Shown piece by piece: positions 16,940-25,026 of a stretch of DNA of 64,000 nt. Source of the DNA: UBA7672 sp963784415 (GTDB lineage: Bacteria > Pseudomonadota > Alphaproteobacteria > Caulobacterales > Hyphomonadaceae). The notes under the pieces were generated by a model. It was given only the letters and a program-made list of their open reading frames with translations, was not told where the DNA came from and ran no database searches. The stretch lies in the NCBI GenBank assembly GCA_963784415.1, contig CAWARK010000014.1, forward strand, positions 62,001 to 126,000, written 5' to 3'. The translations under genes were made by a program, and so were the position numbers. Each line of letters begins with the position of its first letter. The stretch's first letter is position 1.

Positions 16940-17305
16940 ATGAAACGTTGTCTGATCGTCGACGACAGCCGTGTCGTTCGCAAAGTTGCTCGCCGCATCG
17001 TCGAGGACCTTCGCTTTGAAGCCGATGAAGCCGCCGATGGCGCGCAAGCGCTGGAGGCCTGCCGCAAGATCATGCCGGATTGCATCCTGCTCGACTGGAA
17101 CATGCCGGTCATGAACGGCATCGACTTCCTTCGCGCTCTCCGCCGCGAGCCGGGCGGCGACCGCCCCACCGTCGTCTTCTGCACCACCGAAAACGACATG
17201 AGCCACATCGCCGAAGCCATGCGGTCCGGCGCCAACGAATACATCATGAAGCCGTTTGACTCCGAGATCGTCGAATCCAAGTTCTCTGAAGTCGGCCTCT
17301 GCTGA
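16940..17305 (+). CDS. cheY: CheY-type single-domain response regulator
   Basis: This is a 121-residue receiver domain with all key residues: acidic pair in LIVDDSR, phospho-Asp in ILLDWNMP, Thr in CTTEN and Lys in MKPF. GGGAGG precedes the ATG and the gene is 15 nt after cheW. It could act as the flagellar-motor effector or, since a chpT gene is upstream, as a phosphate sink or CleD-type effector. Sequence alone does not decide between them. Confidence 0.95.
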   Translation: MKRCLIVDDSRVVRKVARRIVEDLRFEADEAADGAQALEACRKIMPDCILLDWNMPVMNGIDFLRALRREPGGDRPTVVFCTTENDMSHIAEAMRSGANEYIMKPFDSEIVESKFSEVGLC

Positions 17306-17314
17306 TCGGATCCC

Positions 17315-18394
17315 GTGACACTCGCCGCGCGCCATTCTGAAGCCGATCGCCGCGTCCGGGTCATGCTCGTGGACGACAGCGCGATCGTGCGCGGCTTCAT
17401 GCGCCGCTGGATCGAGGAAGAACCGCGCGTCGACCTGGTGAAAGTCTGCTCGGACGGCGCCCAGGCCGTCGCCGAAGTCGCCACCATCCGTCCCGACGTG
17501 ATCGTGCTCGACATCGAGATGCCGAACATGGACGGCCTCACCGCCCTGCCGCTGCTCCGCAAGCTCGTGCCTCAAGCCCGGATCGTGATGGCCTCGACGC
17601 TCACATCGGCCGGCGCCCAGCAGACCGTCAAGGCGCTCTCCCTTGGCGCCGCCGACTTCATTGCAAAGCCGCAAGCCAGCGCCATGGGCGGCGTCGACAG
17701 CTACCGCCGCGATCTCATCGAAAAGATCATCGCCCTCGGCCCCCGCCTCGCCCGCACCCCCTCCACCCCCGCCCCCTCCGCCCCCCTCCGCCCCCGCTCA
17801 ATGCAGATGGGCAACCCGTCCATCATGGTCGTCGCGGCCTCCACCGGCGGCCCGGGCGCATTGCCGGTTTTCCTCGGTCCGATCGCCCGCCGCATCGACG
17901 CGCCGATCCTCATCGTCCAGCACATGCCGGCTACTTTCACGCCGGTCTTCGCCGAAAAGATTGAGTCCGCCATCGGCAAGCGCTGCCGCGAAGCCGTTGA
18001 TGGCGATGTGCTTGCGCCCGGCTGCGTCTATCTCGCGCCCGGCGACTACCACATGCGTATCGCGCGCTCCCCCGCCGGCCGCATCGTCACGCTCGACAAG
18101 ACACCGCCCGTGAATTTCTGCCGCCCTGCCGCCGATCCGCTGTTCGAATCCGCCGCCGCTGCGTTCGGCAATCGCGTGCTCGCCGTCGTCCTCACCGGCA
18201 TGGGTCATGATGGCCGCGACGGCTCTGGCCACATCGTGAAAGCTGGCGGCCGCGTGCTCGTGCAGGACGAAGCCTCGAGCGTCGTCTGGGGCATGCCGGG
18301 CGCCGTCGCCCAGGCTGGCCTCGCCGAAGCCATCAAACCTCTCAGCGACCTTGGCTCTACAGCGTTGCGTATGATGAACGGAGAAGCTGCGTGA
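17315..18394 (+). CDS. cheB: protein-glutamate methylesterase CheB
   Basis: This is a 359-residue two-domain protein. The receiver domain carries LVDDSAIVR, the phospho-Asp in VIVLDIEMPNMDG and Lys in FIAKP. A Pro-rich linker encoded by a C-rich stretch (about 17757-17800) joins it to the methylesterase domain, whose catalytic triad is visible as Ser in AASTGGPG, His in VQHMPATF and Asp in GMGHDGRDG. It starts at a GTG 9 nt after cheY; the ribosome site is weak. The end overlaps cheR as GTGA. It demethylates or deamidates receptors for adaptation. Confidence 0.95.
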   Translation: MTLAARHSEADRRVRVMLVDDSAIVRGFMRRWIEEEPRVDLVKVCSDGAQAVAEVATIRPDVIVLDIEMPNMDGLTALPLLRKLVPQARIVMASTLTSAGAQQTVKALSLGAADFIAKPQASAMGGVDSYRRDLIEKIIALGPRLARTPSTPAPSAPLRPRSMQMGNPSIMVVAASTGGPGALPVFLGPIARRIDAPILIVQHMPATFTPVFAEKIESAIGKRCREAVDGDVLAPGCVYLAPGDYHMRIARSPAGRIVTLDKTPPVNFCRPAADPLFESAAAAFGNRVLAVVLTGMGHDGRDGSGHIVKAGGRVLVQDEASSVVWGMPGAVAQAGLAEAIKPLSDLGSTALRMMNGEAA

Positions 18395-19218
18395 ACAGCC
18401 AGGATTTCGATTTCATCACCCAGCTCCTGCGCAAGCGCGCGGGCATCGTCCTCACGACCGACAAGATGTACCTGCTGGAAAGCCGGCTCGCGCCGCTCGC
18501 CCGCAAGGAAGGCCTGCCGTCGATCGACGATCTCATCCAGGTCGTGCGCTCGCGCCGCGACGAACGCCTCATCACGCAGGTCGTCGACGTGATGACCACG
18601 AACGAGACATTCTTCTATCGCGACAAGACGCCGTTCGATCACCTGAAGGAAGCAATCCTCCCCATCCTCGGCCAGGCCCGCCGCGGCAGCCGCATCCGCA
18701 TCTGGTGCGCCGCCTGCTCGACAGGGCAGGAGCCGTACTCCATCGCCATGATGCTCGACCAGATGCCGCAGCTCACCGGCGGCGTCCCCGTCGAGATCGT
18801 CGCGACCGACATCTCCGACCGCTGCCTCGACCGCGCCCGCCAGGGCCTCTTCACGCAATTCGAAGTCCAGCGTGGCCTGCCGATCCAGACGCTGATGCAA
18901 TACTTCACCCAGCAGGACGATCACTGGCGCATCTCGGAGCGCATGCGCCAGATGGTCAGCTACCGTAAGCTCAACCTGATGGATCCCGCCTACAATCTCG
19001 GCAAGTTCGACATCGTCTTCTGCCGCAACGTGCTGATCTATTTCGACGGCCCGACGAAAGCCGAAGTGTTCGAGCGCATCTCGCAGACGATGAACCCCGG
19101 CGGGTTCCTCCTGCTCGGCGCCGCCGAATCCGTCATCGGCATCACGCAGGCCTTCGAAAGCGCGCAGGACCGCCGCGGCCTCTACAAGCTGGTCAACCGC
19201 GTCGCTAAGGTCGCGTAG
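18391..19218 (+). CDS. cheR: chemotaxis methyltransferase CheR
   Basis: This is a 275-residue protein. The N-terminal helical domain (TQLLRKRAGIVL, TNETFFYRDKTPF) is followed by the SAM-dependent methyltransferase domain with IRIWCAACSTGQEPYSIAM, VATDISDRCLDRAR and FCRNVLIYF. It methylates receptor glutamates, opposing CheB. The GTG start overlaps the cheB stop. It is the last gene of the che cluster. Confidence 0.96.
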   Translation: MNSQDFDFITQLLRKRAGIVLTTDKMYLLESRLAPLARKEGLPSIDDLIQVVRSRRDERLITQVVDVMTTNETFFYRDKTPFDHLKEAILPILGQARRGSRIRIWCAACSTGQEPYSIAMMLDQMPQLTGGVPVEIVATDISDRCLDRARQGLFTQFEVQRGLPIQTLMQYFTQQDDHWRISERMRQMVSYRKLNLMDPAYNLGKFDIVFCRNVLIYFDGPTKAEVFERISQTMNPGGFLLLGAAESVIGITQAFESAQDRRGLYKLVNRVAKVA

Positions 19219-19349
19219 GGCGCGTTCCGCCCGATTTCGCCATCCCTTGCCCAAACGGCATGTGACAACGCGCGACAGCGCCTTGTCATCCATCTGACGT
19301 GTTAGCGTAGGACCGTATAATCCAGTCGGCCGGATTCGCGGAGCCTTCC

Positions 19350-20540
19350 ATGAAGCGCCTCATCATATGGCTTCCCGCCGTCGCCATCCTTGTCGTGGCG
19401 TTGGCCGCCGCCTCGTGCAGCATGACGCCTCCCGCCGCCTGCAACCTCTCCGCTGCGAGCGCCTCCGAAGCCGGCGCCAATTGCGCGGCGAAATGGATCG
19501 ACGCCAACGTTGCCATCAACCAGCTGCAGTCCTTCGGCACGCACAATTCGTACAAGGAAAAAATCCCCGACGTCGAAATGGCGCTAATCAATGAGCGTCT
19601 CCCGAAGGTCGGCCCCACGCTCGACTACGAACACCGCCCCTTCGCCGAACAGCTCGACAAGGGCGCCCGCCAGATCGAGCTCGATCCGTCCGACGATCCG
19701 CAAGGCGGCCTCTATTCCACGCCACTCGCGCGCAAGATCCTCACCGAGCGCGGCGTCGCGTTGCCCCCGTTCGATCTTTCCGTCATGGCGAAGCCCGGCC
19801 TCAAGGTCATCCATGTCGCCGACATCGATTATCGCTCGCACTGCCTCCTGTTCGTCGATTGCCTGAAACAGGTGAAGGCGTGGTCAGATGCGCACCCGAA
19901 CCACACGCCGATCCTGATGATGATCAATCCGAAGTCGTCAGGCATCCCGTGGGTTGGCGCGGTGAAAGTGCTGCCGTGGGTCAAGGAATCCTTTGACCGC
20001 ATGGATGCCGAGATTCGCACTGTCTTCTCCGAAGACCAGCTTATCACGCCGGATGATGTGCGTGGGTCCCACGCCACCCTCCGCGAAGCCGTCCTCGCGG
20101 GCGGCTGGCCAAAGCTGGGGCAGGCGCGCGGCAAGATCATCTTCACGATGGATCTCTCGCCCAGGGACAACGCCCCCTATGCGGAAGGCCACCCGTCGTT
20201 GAAGGGCCGCGTCGCCTTCATGACGACCTTCCCCGATGCGCCCGAGGCCGCTTACTTCACCATGAACGATCCTGAACCGCAGTTTGCCGAAATCCAGTCG
20301 CTGGTGAAGCAGGGCTTCCTCATCCGCACGCGCGCCGACGCCGACACGAAAGAAGCCCGCGAAGGCACAACTACCCGCCGCGACGCCGCCATCGCCTCCG
20401 GCGCCCAGTTCATCTCGACCGACTACCTCTGGCCCGATCCTCGCTTTGGCACAGGCTACACCGCCGCGCTCCCCAACGGCGACATCACCCGCTGCAACCC
20501 GATCAACGCCCCCAAAGGCTGCGACGCGAAAGCGGAGTAG
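19350..20540 (+). CDS. calcium-dependent PI-PLC-like lipoprotein
   Basis: This is a 396-residue protein. A lipoprotein-type signal (LPAVAILVVALAAASC) leads into a PI-PLC TIM-barrel: SFGTHNSYK holds the first catalytic His, and GARQIELDPSDDPQGG supplies metal-binding acids, with a long intervening loop as in the Ca2+-dependent phosphoinositide phospholipase C family. DYLWPDPRF near the end is also typical. The substrate in bacteria is uncertain. It sits alone between cheR and a repeat-rich interval, with GGAG upstream of the ATG. Confidence 0.85.
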   Translation: MKRLIIWLPAVAILVVALAAASCSMTPPAACNLSAASASEAGANCAAKWIDANVAINQLQSFGTHNSYKEKIPDVEMALINERLPKVGPTLDYEHRPFAEQLDKGARQIELDPSDDPQGGLYSTPLARKILTERGVALPPFDLSVMAKPGLKVIHVADIDYRSHCLLFVDCLKQVKAWSDAHPNHTPILMMINPKSSGIPWVGAVKVLPWVKESFDRMDAEIRTVFSEDQLITPDDVRGSHATLREAVLAGGWPKLGQARGKIIFTMDLSPRDNAPYAEGHPSLKGRVAFMTTFPDAPEAAYFTMNDPEPQFAEIQSLVKQGFLIRTRADADTKEAREGTTTRRDAAIASGAQFISTDYLWPDPRFGTGYTAALPNGDITRCNPINAPKGCDAKAE

Positions 20541-20546
20541 GTCTCT

Positions 20547-20639
20547 GGACCGCCGGGCGCCTGCCCGGCAATCGCTGCGAAGCAGTGAGCCGTCACCGCA
20601 CGCCTTGTTGGAAAGAGCCGGGCAGGCGCCCGGCGGTCC
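20547..20639. repeat. long perfect inverted repeat, 23-bp arms
   Basis: The arms are 20547-20569 (starting GGACCGCCGGGCGCC) and 20617-20639 (ending CGCCCGGCGGTCC). They are exact reverse complements over 23 bp, separated by 47 nt that contain a smaller hairpin (CGCTGC-GAA-GCAGTG). It follows the PI-PLC stop by 6 nt. No T-run follows, so it is not a standard terminator. It looks like a member of a dispersed palindromic family and abuts the cassette A flank. Confidence 0.85.
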
Positions 20640-20649
20640 GCAGCCCTGC

Positions 20650-20803
20650 GAGTTACACCCCATTTTGTTGGACAGCCCTGCTCTAATCCAACAGCTCCCT
20701 TCCGCCGACCTCGAGCAATCTCAATGACTTGCCAGCAAAATATGCTGGATTGGCGTTTGGCAAATCGGCCGGGCTCCGGGCGCACCTATAATCGCGCCCA
20801 TGA
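20650..20803. repeat. cassette A 5' flank: copy 1 of an about 154-bp dispersed repeat
   Basis: Read on the minus strand from the ATG at 20800 outward, this block aligns without gaps for 90 positions with 37311-37400 (about 80 of 90 identical by hand count). After a less similar middle it matches again in a 23-nt block including CCAACAAAATGGGGTGTAAC. It ends exactly at the start codon of the following gene. It carries TATAAT at 20787-20792, 7 nt before the ATG, which would give a leaderless mRNA. Confidence 0.85.
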
Positions 20804-21525
20804 GCCTCATCCGAGCGCCTCTTGAGCAAGACGATACCGCGAGCCAGCACGACTGGTCCGCGCCCTTCGCCATGTTCATCGCCTGGCTCGTCCGCATCTT
20901 CGAGCAGATCACAAGACTCAAACGCATCCGCCACACCACGCGCTTCAAAGCCAACTGGCGCGACCACTGGCAAGGCCTCCGGCAGCTCGAATGGCTCCGC
21001 GATCAGATCCTCGCCGACTGCGCCAGGCGCCTCCTCGCCGGTGAGACGCTCGACGCCGAAAGCGACTTCATTCCCTCAACCGAACCGCCCGCCGACTATG
21101 GCGGCCCATGCCCGCGCACGCCGTTCGAGATGAACCGCCGCTTCCTCGCCATCGCGCGCTTCAACGCCGATCCCGAAGCCGCAATTCGCGAACACGTCCG
21201 CCGCATCGCGAAGCGTGAGGGCATCAACCTGTCCGTCCCCTTCGGGGCCAGCCCCCTCCGTCTCGCTGCGCGAGCCACCTCCCCCGGCTTCGCCGGTGGA
21301 GGACTTCCGCCATTCACGCCCGCTGAGTCCTCCCTCGCCGTCAGGCGGTGGGGTCAACGCGCAGCGTTGACGCGCGCGACGTCTTCGTCGCGTGACGGAG
21401 GGGGCTGCGCGCGTGCACGCGGACCTCCCTTTCGACTCGCGGAAACTGAAACCCACTCACCTCGCAGGCGCCACCTGCGAGGCCGCACCCGCATGCCCCT
21501 GTCCATCCGCTCCCACATTCGCTAA
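20800..21525 (+). CDS. cassette A gene: unknown protein with repeat-derived C-terminus
   Basis: The frame encodes 241 residues, but only the first 148 or so look like an ordinary protein: an amphipathic N-terminal helix (FAMFIAWLVRIFEQITRL), then a charged helical region ending REHVRRIAKREGIN. From about residue 150 the frame runs through a palindromic element (21250-21325) and the shared 3' flank, giving the segment SSLAVRRWGQRAALTRATSS, which also appears at the end of the cassette B protein. The original stop was probably lost to the repeat. There is no Shine-Dalgarno; the ATG follows TATAAT by 7 nt. I do not recognise a family. Confidence 0.55.
   Translation: MSLIRAPLEQDDTASQHDWSAPFAMFIAWLVRIFEQITRLKRIRHTTRFKANWRDHWQGLRQLEWLRDQILADCARRLLAGETLDAESDFIPSTEPPADYGGPCPRTPFEMNRRFLAIARFNADPEAAIREHVRRIAKREGINLSVPFGASPLRLAARATSPGFAGGGLPPFTPAESSLAVRRWGQRAALTRATSSSRDGGGCARARGPPFRLAETETHSPRRRHLRGRTRMPLSIRSHIR
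21250..21500. repeat. palindromic element plus cassette A 3' flank
   Basis: The element opens with AGCCCCCTCCGTC and later closes with GACGGAGGGGGCT (21393-21405), with nested hairpins between. From about 21325 to 21500 it aligns with the reverse strand of 36684-36867: nearly identical over the first 105 nt (GGTGGGGTCAACGCG, GACGTCTTCGTCGCGTGACG), then a looser match ending in ACCCGCATG. It lies just before fbp (start 21560). Confidence 0.8.
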
Positions 21526-21559
21526 CTTGGCCCGGCCGAACCCAGAACGGAACAGCATC

Positions 21560-22549
21560 ATGACCGCGCGCACGCTCCGCGAATTCCTCGCCGATCCGAA
21601 CGGAACCGGCCAATGCGCGCCGCGCGACCTGTCCATCCTGATCGAAGCGCTCGCCGACAGTTGCCGCACCATCTCGTCGCTTGTTTCGCGCGGCGCGCTC
21701 GCCGGCGTCCTCGGCTCGGCCGGAACCGGCAACGTCCAGGGCGAAGAACAGAAGCAGCTCGACATCCTCGCCAACGACGAACTGATGGCCATGGCGAAAG
21801 CCTCCGGCGTTGTCGCCGCTGCTGCCTCCGAGGAAGAAGAAGACGCCCGCCCGATCAGCCCCGGCGCGCCCTACCTCCTGCTGTTCGATCCACTCGACGG
21901 CTCGTCCAACGTCGAGGTCAACGTCTCTATCGGCACGATCTTCTCGATCCTCCCGACCAAGGAAGGCGAGGGCGCCGCACCCTTCCTCCAGCCAGGCCGC
22001 AACCAGGCCGCCGCCGGCTATTGCGTCTACGGCCCGCAGACGACGCTCGTCCTCACGCTCGGCAAGGGCGTCGCCGGCTTCACCATGGACCCGCCCACCG
22101 GCCAGTGGGTGCAGACCGCCGCCGACGTCCGCATCCCCGAACAGACAAAAGAGTTCGCCATCAACATGTCGAACATGCGCCACTGGGCCGAACCGGTGCG
22201 CGCCTATGTCGACGAATGCCTGTTGGGCGAGATCGGTCCGCGCGGAAAGAACTTCAACATGCGCTGGATCGCCTCCATGGTCGCCGATGTCCACCGCGTC
22301 CTCACGCGCGGCGGCGTCTTCATGTACCCGTGGGACAAGCGCGAACCCAACAAGCCCGGCAAGCTCCGCCTGATGTACGAAGCCAACCCGATGTCGCTCC
22401 TCGTCGAGCAAGCCGGCGGCAAGTCCTTCGACGGCCAGCACCAGATCCTCGACATCCAGCCCACCGGCCTCCACCAGCGCGTCTCCGTGATGCTCGGCTC
22501 GAAGGAAGAAATCCAAGTGCTGGAGAAGAAGCACGCGGCGGATAAGTGA
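21560..22549 (+). CDS. fbp: class I fructose-1,6-bisphosphatase
   Basis: This is a 329-residue protein. The metal and phosphate sites of class I FBPase are present: VQGEEQKQLDILAND, FDPLDGSSNVEVNVSIGTIF, and ANPMSLLVEQAGGKS near the C-terminus. It hydrolyses fructose-1,6-bisphosphate in gluconeogenesis. The start MTARTLREFL at 21560 fits the family; an upstream in-frame extension is read from the cassette A flank and is rejected. Cassette A ends 60 bp upstream and may have replaced or displaced the native promoter. The stop overlaps the next start as TGATG. Confidence 0.95.
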   Translation: MTARTLREFLADPNGTGQCAPRDLSILIEALADSCRTISSLVSRGALAGVLGSAGTGNVQGEEQKQLDILANDELMAMAKASGVVAAAASEEEEDARPISPGAPYLLLFDPLDGSSNVEVNVSIGTIFSILPTKEGEGAAPFLQPGRNQAAAGYCVYGPQTTLVLTLGKGVAGFTMDPPTGQWVQTAADVRIPEQTKEFAINMSNMRHWAEPVRAYVDECLLGEIGPRGKNFNMRWIASMVADVHRVLTRGGVFMYPWDKREPNKPGKLRLMYEANPMSLLVEQAGGKSFDGQHQILDIQPTGLHQRVSVMLGSKEEIQVLEKKHAADK

Positions 22550-23124
22550 TGGCACTTTCTCCGACCGACAGAATTAGAAGAGTGCAGCGCCTCTGTTGGC
22601 ACTTCGCAAGAAATCTCGCTTACTATCGTGCGGCTAGGGGAGAAGACGGGAAGCTCACGACGCCGGAGACAAATTTCTGGAGGGTGATCAATAGCGACTT
22701 TGTGGATGTCGCTGTACTTGAGTGGTGCAAGCTGCTTGGCGACAAACCCTCGTGGCTAATGAACAGCAAGCCGAAATCGCCAAGTAGGCACGGTTGGGAA
22801 TACATCACCGGGATAGTTCTGGACGAGAACCCCGCGCTATTCCGTGATGCTCTGTTGAAGCATCTTGGTATGAACGAGGACGAATTTGAGAAGCATAGAA
22901 CTCAAGTCAGGGTGTTTCGAGACAAGTTCGTGGCTCACCTCGATGACGAGAATACGATGCACATTCCTCAGTTTGACGTCCCTCTGAAAGCTCTGGTGTT
23001 TCTGTTCAACTACGTCACGTCCTGGGCGGAAAAAAATGGTTTGAATATTCTCGGATCTGGAATCGAAGCTGCATATGAGGCGTGCTTGACTGAAGCCAAA
23101 CAAGCCTACGCAAAAGCAACTTGA
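22549..23124 (+). CDS. HEPN-like protein (AbiU2-type), likely acquired
   Basis: This is a 191-residue, all-helical-looking protein. RDKFVAHLDD contains R124 and H130 in the Rx4-6H spacing of HEPN ribonucleases, and the context (helix, RxFRDKxxAHLD, then helix) resembles the AbiU2 subgroup. Base composition is visibly more AT-rich than its neighbours, with codons such as AGA, ATA and CTA that are rare around it. Its ATG overlaps the fbp stop (TGATG), so it rides on fbp transcription. No nucleotidyltransferase (MNT) or antitoxin partner adjoins. A toxin or phage-defence role is possible but inferred. Confidence 0.6.
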   Translation: MALSPTDRIRRVQRLCWHFARNLAYYRAARGEDGKLTTPETNFWRVINSDFVDVAVLEWCKLLGDKPSWLMNSKPKSPSRHGWEYITGIVLDENPALFRDALLKHLGMNEDEFEKHRTQVRVFRDKFVAHLDDENTMHIPQFDVPLKALVFLFNYVTSWAEKNGLNILGSGIEAAYEACLTEAKQAYAKAT

Positions 23125-23141
23125 AGGCCGACATTATTCCC

Positions 23142-23561
23142 ATGAAGCAGAAAGTCGGACTCAATAGTCGCAACTACTGGCGCATCGCAGGTGTCACGCT
23201 CGCCTTCATCTGGTTCTTCCTCGGCGGCATCGGTCACTTCGTTATCACGAAGACCTTCACCTCCGTCGTCCCGCCCTACATCCCGTTCCCGCGCGAGATG
23301 ATCTATTTTACCGGCGTCTGCGAAATCGCCGGAGCACTCGCTCTGCTCTACAAACCGCTGCGCAGCATCGCCGGCATCCTGCTCGCGCTCCTTGCGGTGT
23401 GCGTGACGCCTGTCCACATTCAGATGCTGATCGAAGCCGACAAGTACGCCGCCCTCGGCCCCGCCATTCTCTGGGGCCGCCTGATTATCCAGCCGATTTT
23501 CATCTGGATCGTGTGGGCGTCTACGCGCCCCGTGCAGCCTTCGCAAACCGCTCCAGCATAG
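23142..23561 (+). CDS. DoxX-like four-helix membrane protein
   Basis: This is a 139-residue protein from the ATG at 23142; a TTG at 23121 is an alternative. It has four predicted membrane segments (VTLAFIWFFLGGIGHF, MIYFTGVCEIAGALALLY, IAGILLALLAVCVTPVHI, LIIQPIFIWIVW) and a GxxHF motif of the DoxX/YphA-type family. Function in this family is unclear; some members associate with redox homeostasis. The last 41 nt overlap the convergent sthA gene tail to tail. Confidence 0.75.
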   Translation: MKQKVGLNSRNYWRIAGVTLAFIWFFLGGIGHFVITKTFTSVVPPYIPFPREMIYFTGVCEIAGALALLYKPLRSIAGILLALLAVCVTPVHIQMLIEADKYAALGPAILWGRLIIQPIFIWIVWASTRPVQPSQTAPA

Positions 23562-24984
23562 CGGTTGCCTCGTCGAACACCGCTGCGCTCGGCTGCTTGC
23601 GCGGCATCCGGTTCCACGCATCCAGCGCCGCGATCTTGTAAGCCTCGGCCAGCGTCGGATAATTGAACGTGTTCTCGACAAAATAGTCGAGCGTGCCGCC
23701 AAGGTTCAGCACCGCCTGGCCGATATGGATCAGCTCCGTCGCGCCTTCGCCAACAATGTGCACGCCCAGCAGCCGCCGCGTCTCAAGCGCGAAGATCATC
23801 TTCATGAAGCCCGAGCTGAGCCCCATGATCTGGCCTCTCGCGGTCTCGCGGAAACGCGCAATGCCGCTCTCATACGGAATGCCCTTGGTGCGAACCTGCT
23901 CCTCGGTCATCCCGATGGTCGACATCTCCGGCACCGAGTAGATGCCATACGGGAAGAATTCCGGCGGCGATTGCAGCGGCGCATCGAACGCGCTGCACGC
24001 CGCGATCCGGCCTTGCTCCATCGATGTCGAGGCAAGGCTCGGGAAGCCGATCACATCGCCCACAGCATGAATGTGCGGCTGCTTCGTGCGGAAGGTGGAC
24101 TTGTCGACCTCGATCTTGCCGCGATCATCAGCCGTCAGCCCGCAATTTTCCAGCTCCAGCGCATCGGTCGCGCCCTTGCGGCCGGCGGCGAACAGAACCA
24201 TCTCGCTCCAGATCTGGCGCGAGTCTTCGAGCTCGATCAGGCACGCATCGTTCGAGGGCCGGCTGACACGCTTCACCCGGCTCTGCAGCCGAATGCTCAT
24301 GCCCCGGTCGCGCATTTCGTGGATGAACTCATCCACCAACTCGCGATCGAGGAAAGGGAACAGGATTTCGTTTGGCTCGATCACCGTGACCTTGACGTCG
24401 AGCGCAGAGAAGATCGTCGCATACTCGATGCCGATGACGCCCCCGCCGATGACAGTCAGCGAACGCGGCACGCGCTTGAGTTCGAGGATTTCGTCAGGAT
24501 CGAGAATGGCGTCGCCGTCGAACGGAATGTTGGAGGGACGATACGGCGCCGTCCCGACCGCGAGGATGAAGCGCCCCGCCGTGAACCGCTGCGGCCCGGT
24601 GTCTGTCGCCACCTCGATATGCAGCGGATCGATGAACCGCGCTTCGCCCGTCACCCACTGCACGCTATTGCGCGAGAACTGGTGCTCGAGAATCTCCACC
24701 TCATGATCCAGCGTAATCGCGAGCCTGCGCCGCAGATCCTCCGCCGTGATGCTCTGCTTGTTCTTGTGCGCGCGCCCATAGACCCCGCGCTCGCGCCAGC
24801 CCGAAAGATTCAGCACCGTCTCGCGCAGCGTCTTGGACGGGATCGTCCCCGTGTGCACGCAAACCCCGCCAACCCGCCGGCCCTTCTCGACCACGAGCAC
24901 GGATTTCTTGAGCTTCGCCGCCTGCACAGCCGCGCGCCTTCCGGCGGGGCCGGAGCCGATGACGATGAGATCAAACGCCTGCAT
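23521..24984 (-). CDS. sthA: soluble pyridine nucleotide transhydrogenase
   Basis: This is a 487-residue flavoprotein of the disulfide-reductase fold. The FAD motif is DLIVIGSGPAGRRAA, the NAD(P) motif is VIGGGVIGIEYA, and the active-site stretch is GGVCVHTGTIPSKTLRE, where the second redox Cys of lipoamide dehydrogenases is absent, as in SthA. The dimer interface helix (EGATELIHIGQA) is present. It converts NADPH + NAD+ to NADP+ + NADH. I prefer the ATG at 24984; a GTG at 24993 sits 2 nt after GGAGGA, so the exact start is open. A TTAA-N6-TTAA element lies 43 bp upstream. Confidence 0.93.
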   Translation of the reverse strand: MQAFDLIVIGSGPAGRRAAVQAAKLKKSVLVVEKGRRVGGVCVHTGTIPSKTLRETVLNLSGWRERGVYGRAHKNKQSITAEDLRRRLAITLDHEVEILEHQFSRNSVQWVTGEARFIDPLHIEVATDTGPQRFTAGRFILAVGTAPYRPSNIPFDGDAILDPDEILELKRVPRSLTVIGGGVIGIEYATIFSALDVKVTVIEPNEILFPFLDRELVDEFIHEMRDRGMSIRLQSRVKRVSRPSNDACLIELEDSRQIWSEMVLFAAGRKGATDALELENCGLTADDRGKIEVDKSTFRTKQPHIHAVGDVIGFPSLASTSMEQGRIAACSAFDAPLQSPPEFFPYGIYSVPEMSTIGMTEEQVRTKGIPYESGIARFRETARGQIMGLSSGFMKMIFALETRRLLGVHIVGEGATELIHIGQAVLNLGGTLDYFVENTFNYPTLAEAYKIAALDAWNRMPRKQPSAAVFDEATAMLERFAKAARGA

Positions 24985-25026
24985 TGCGGGCACAATCCTC
25001 CAACCACCAGACTGCCGCTGATTTGG

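Noticed and set aside
21392..21559. Longer N-terminus for fbp starting inside cassette A
   Set aside because: The extension is read from the repeat flank and has no similarity to FBPase; MTARTLREFL at 21560 is the natural start.
22549..23124. HEPN-MNT toxin-antitoxin pair
   Set aside because: No nucleotidyltransferase gene adjoins; the neighbours are fbp and a DoxX-like gene.
23521..24984. Lipoamide dehydrogenase or mercuric reductase for the flavoprotein
   Set aside because: The CVHTGTIPSKTLRE active site lacks the second redox cysteine, which fits SthA.
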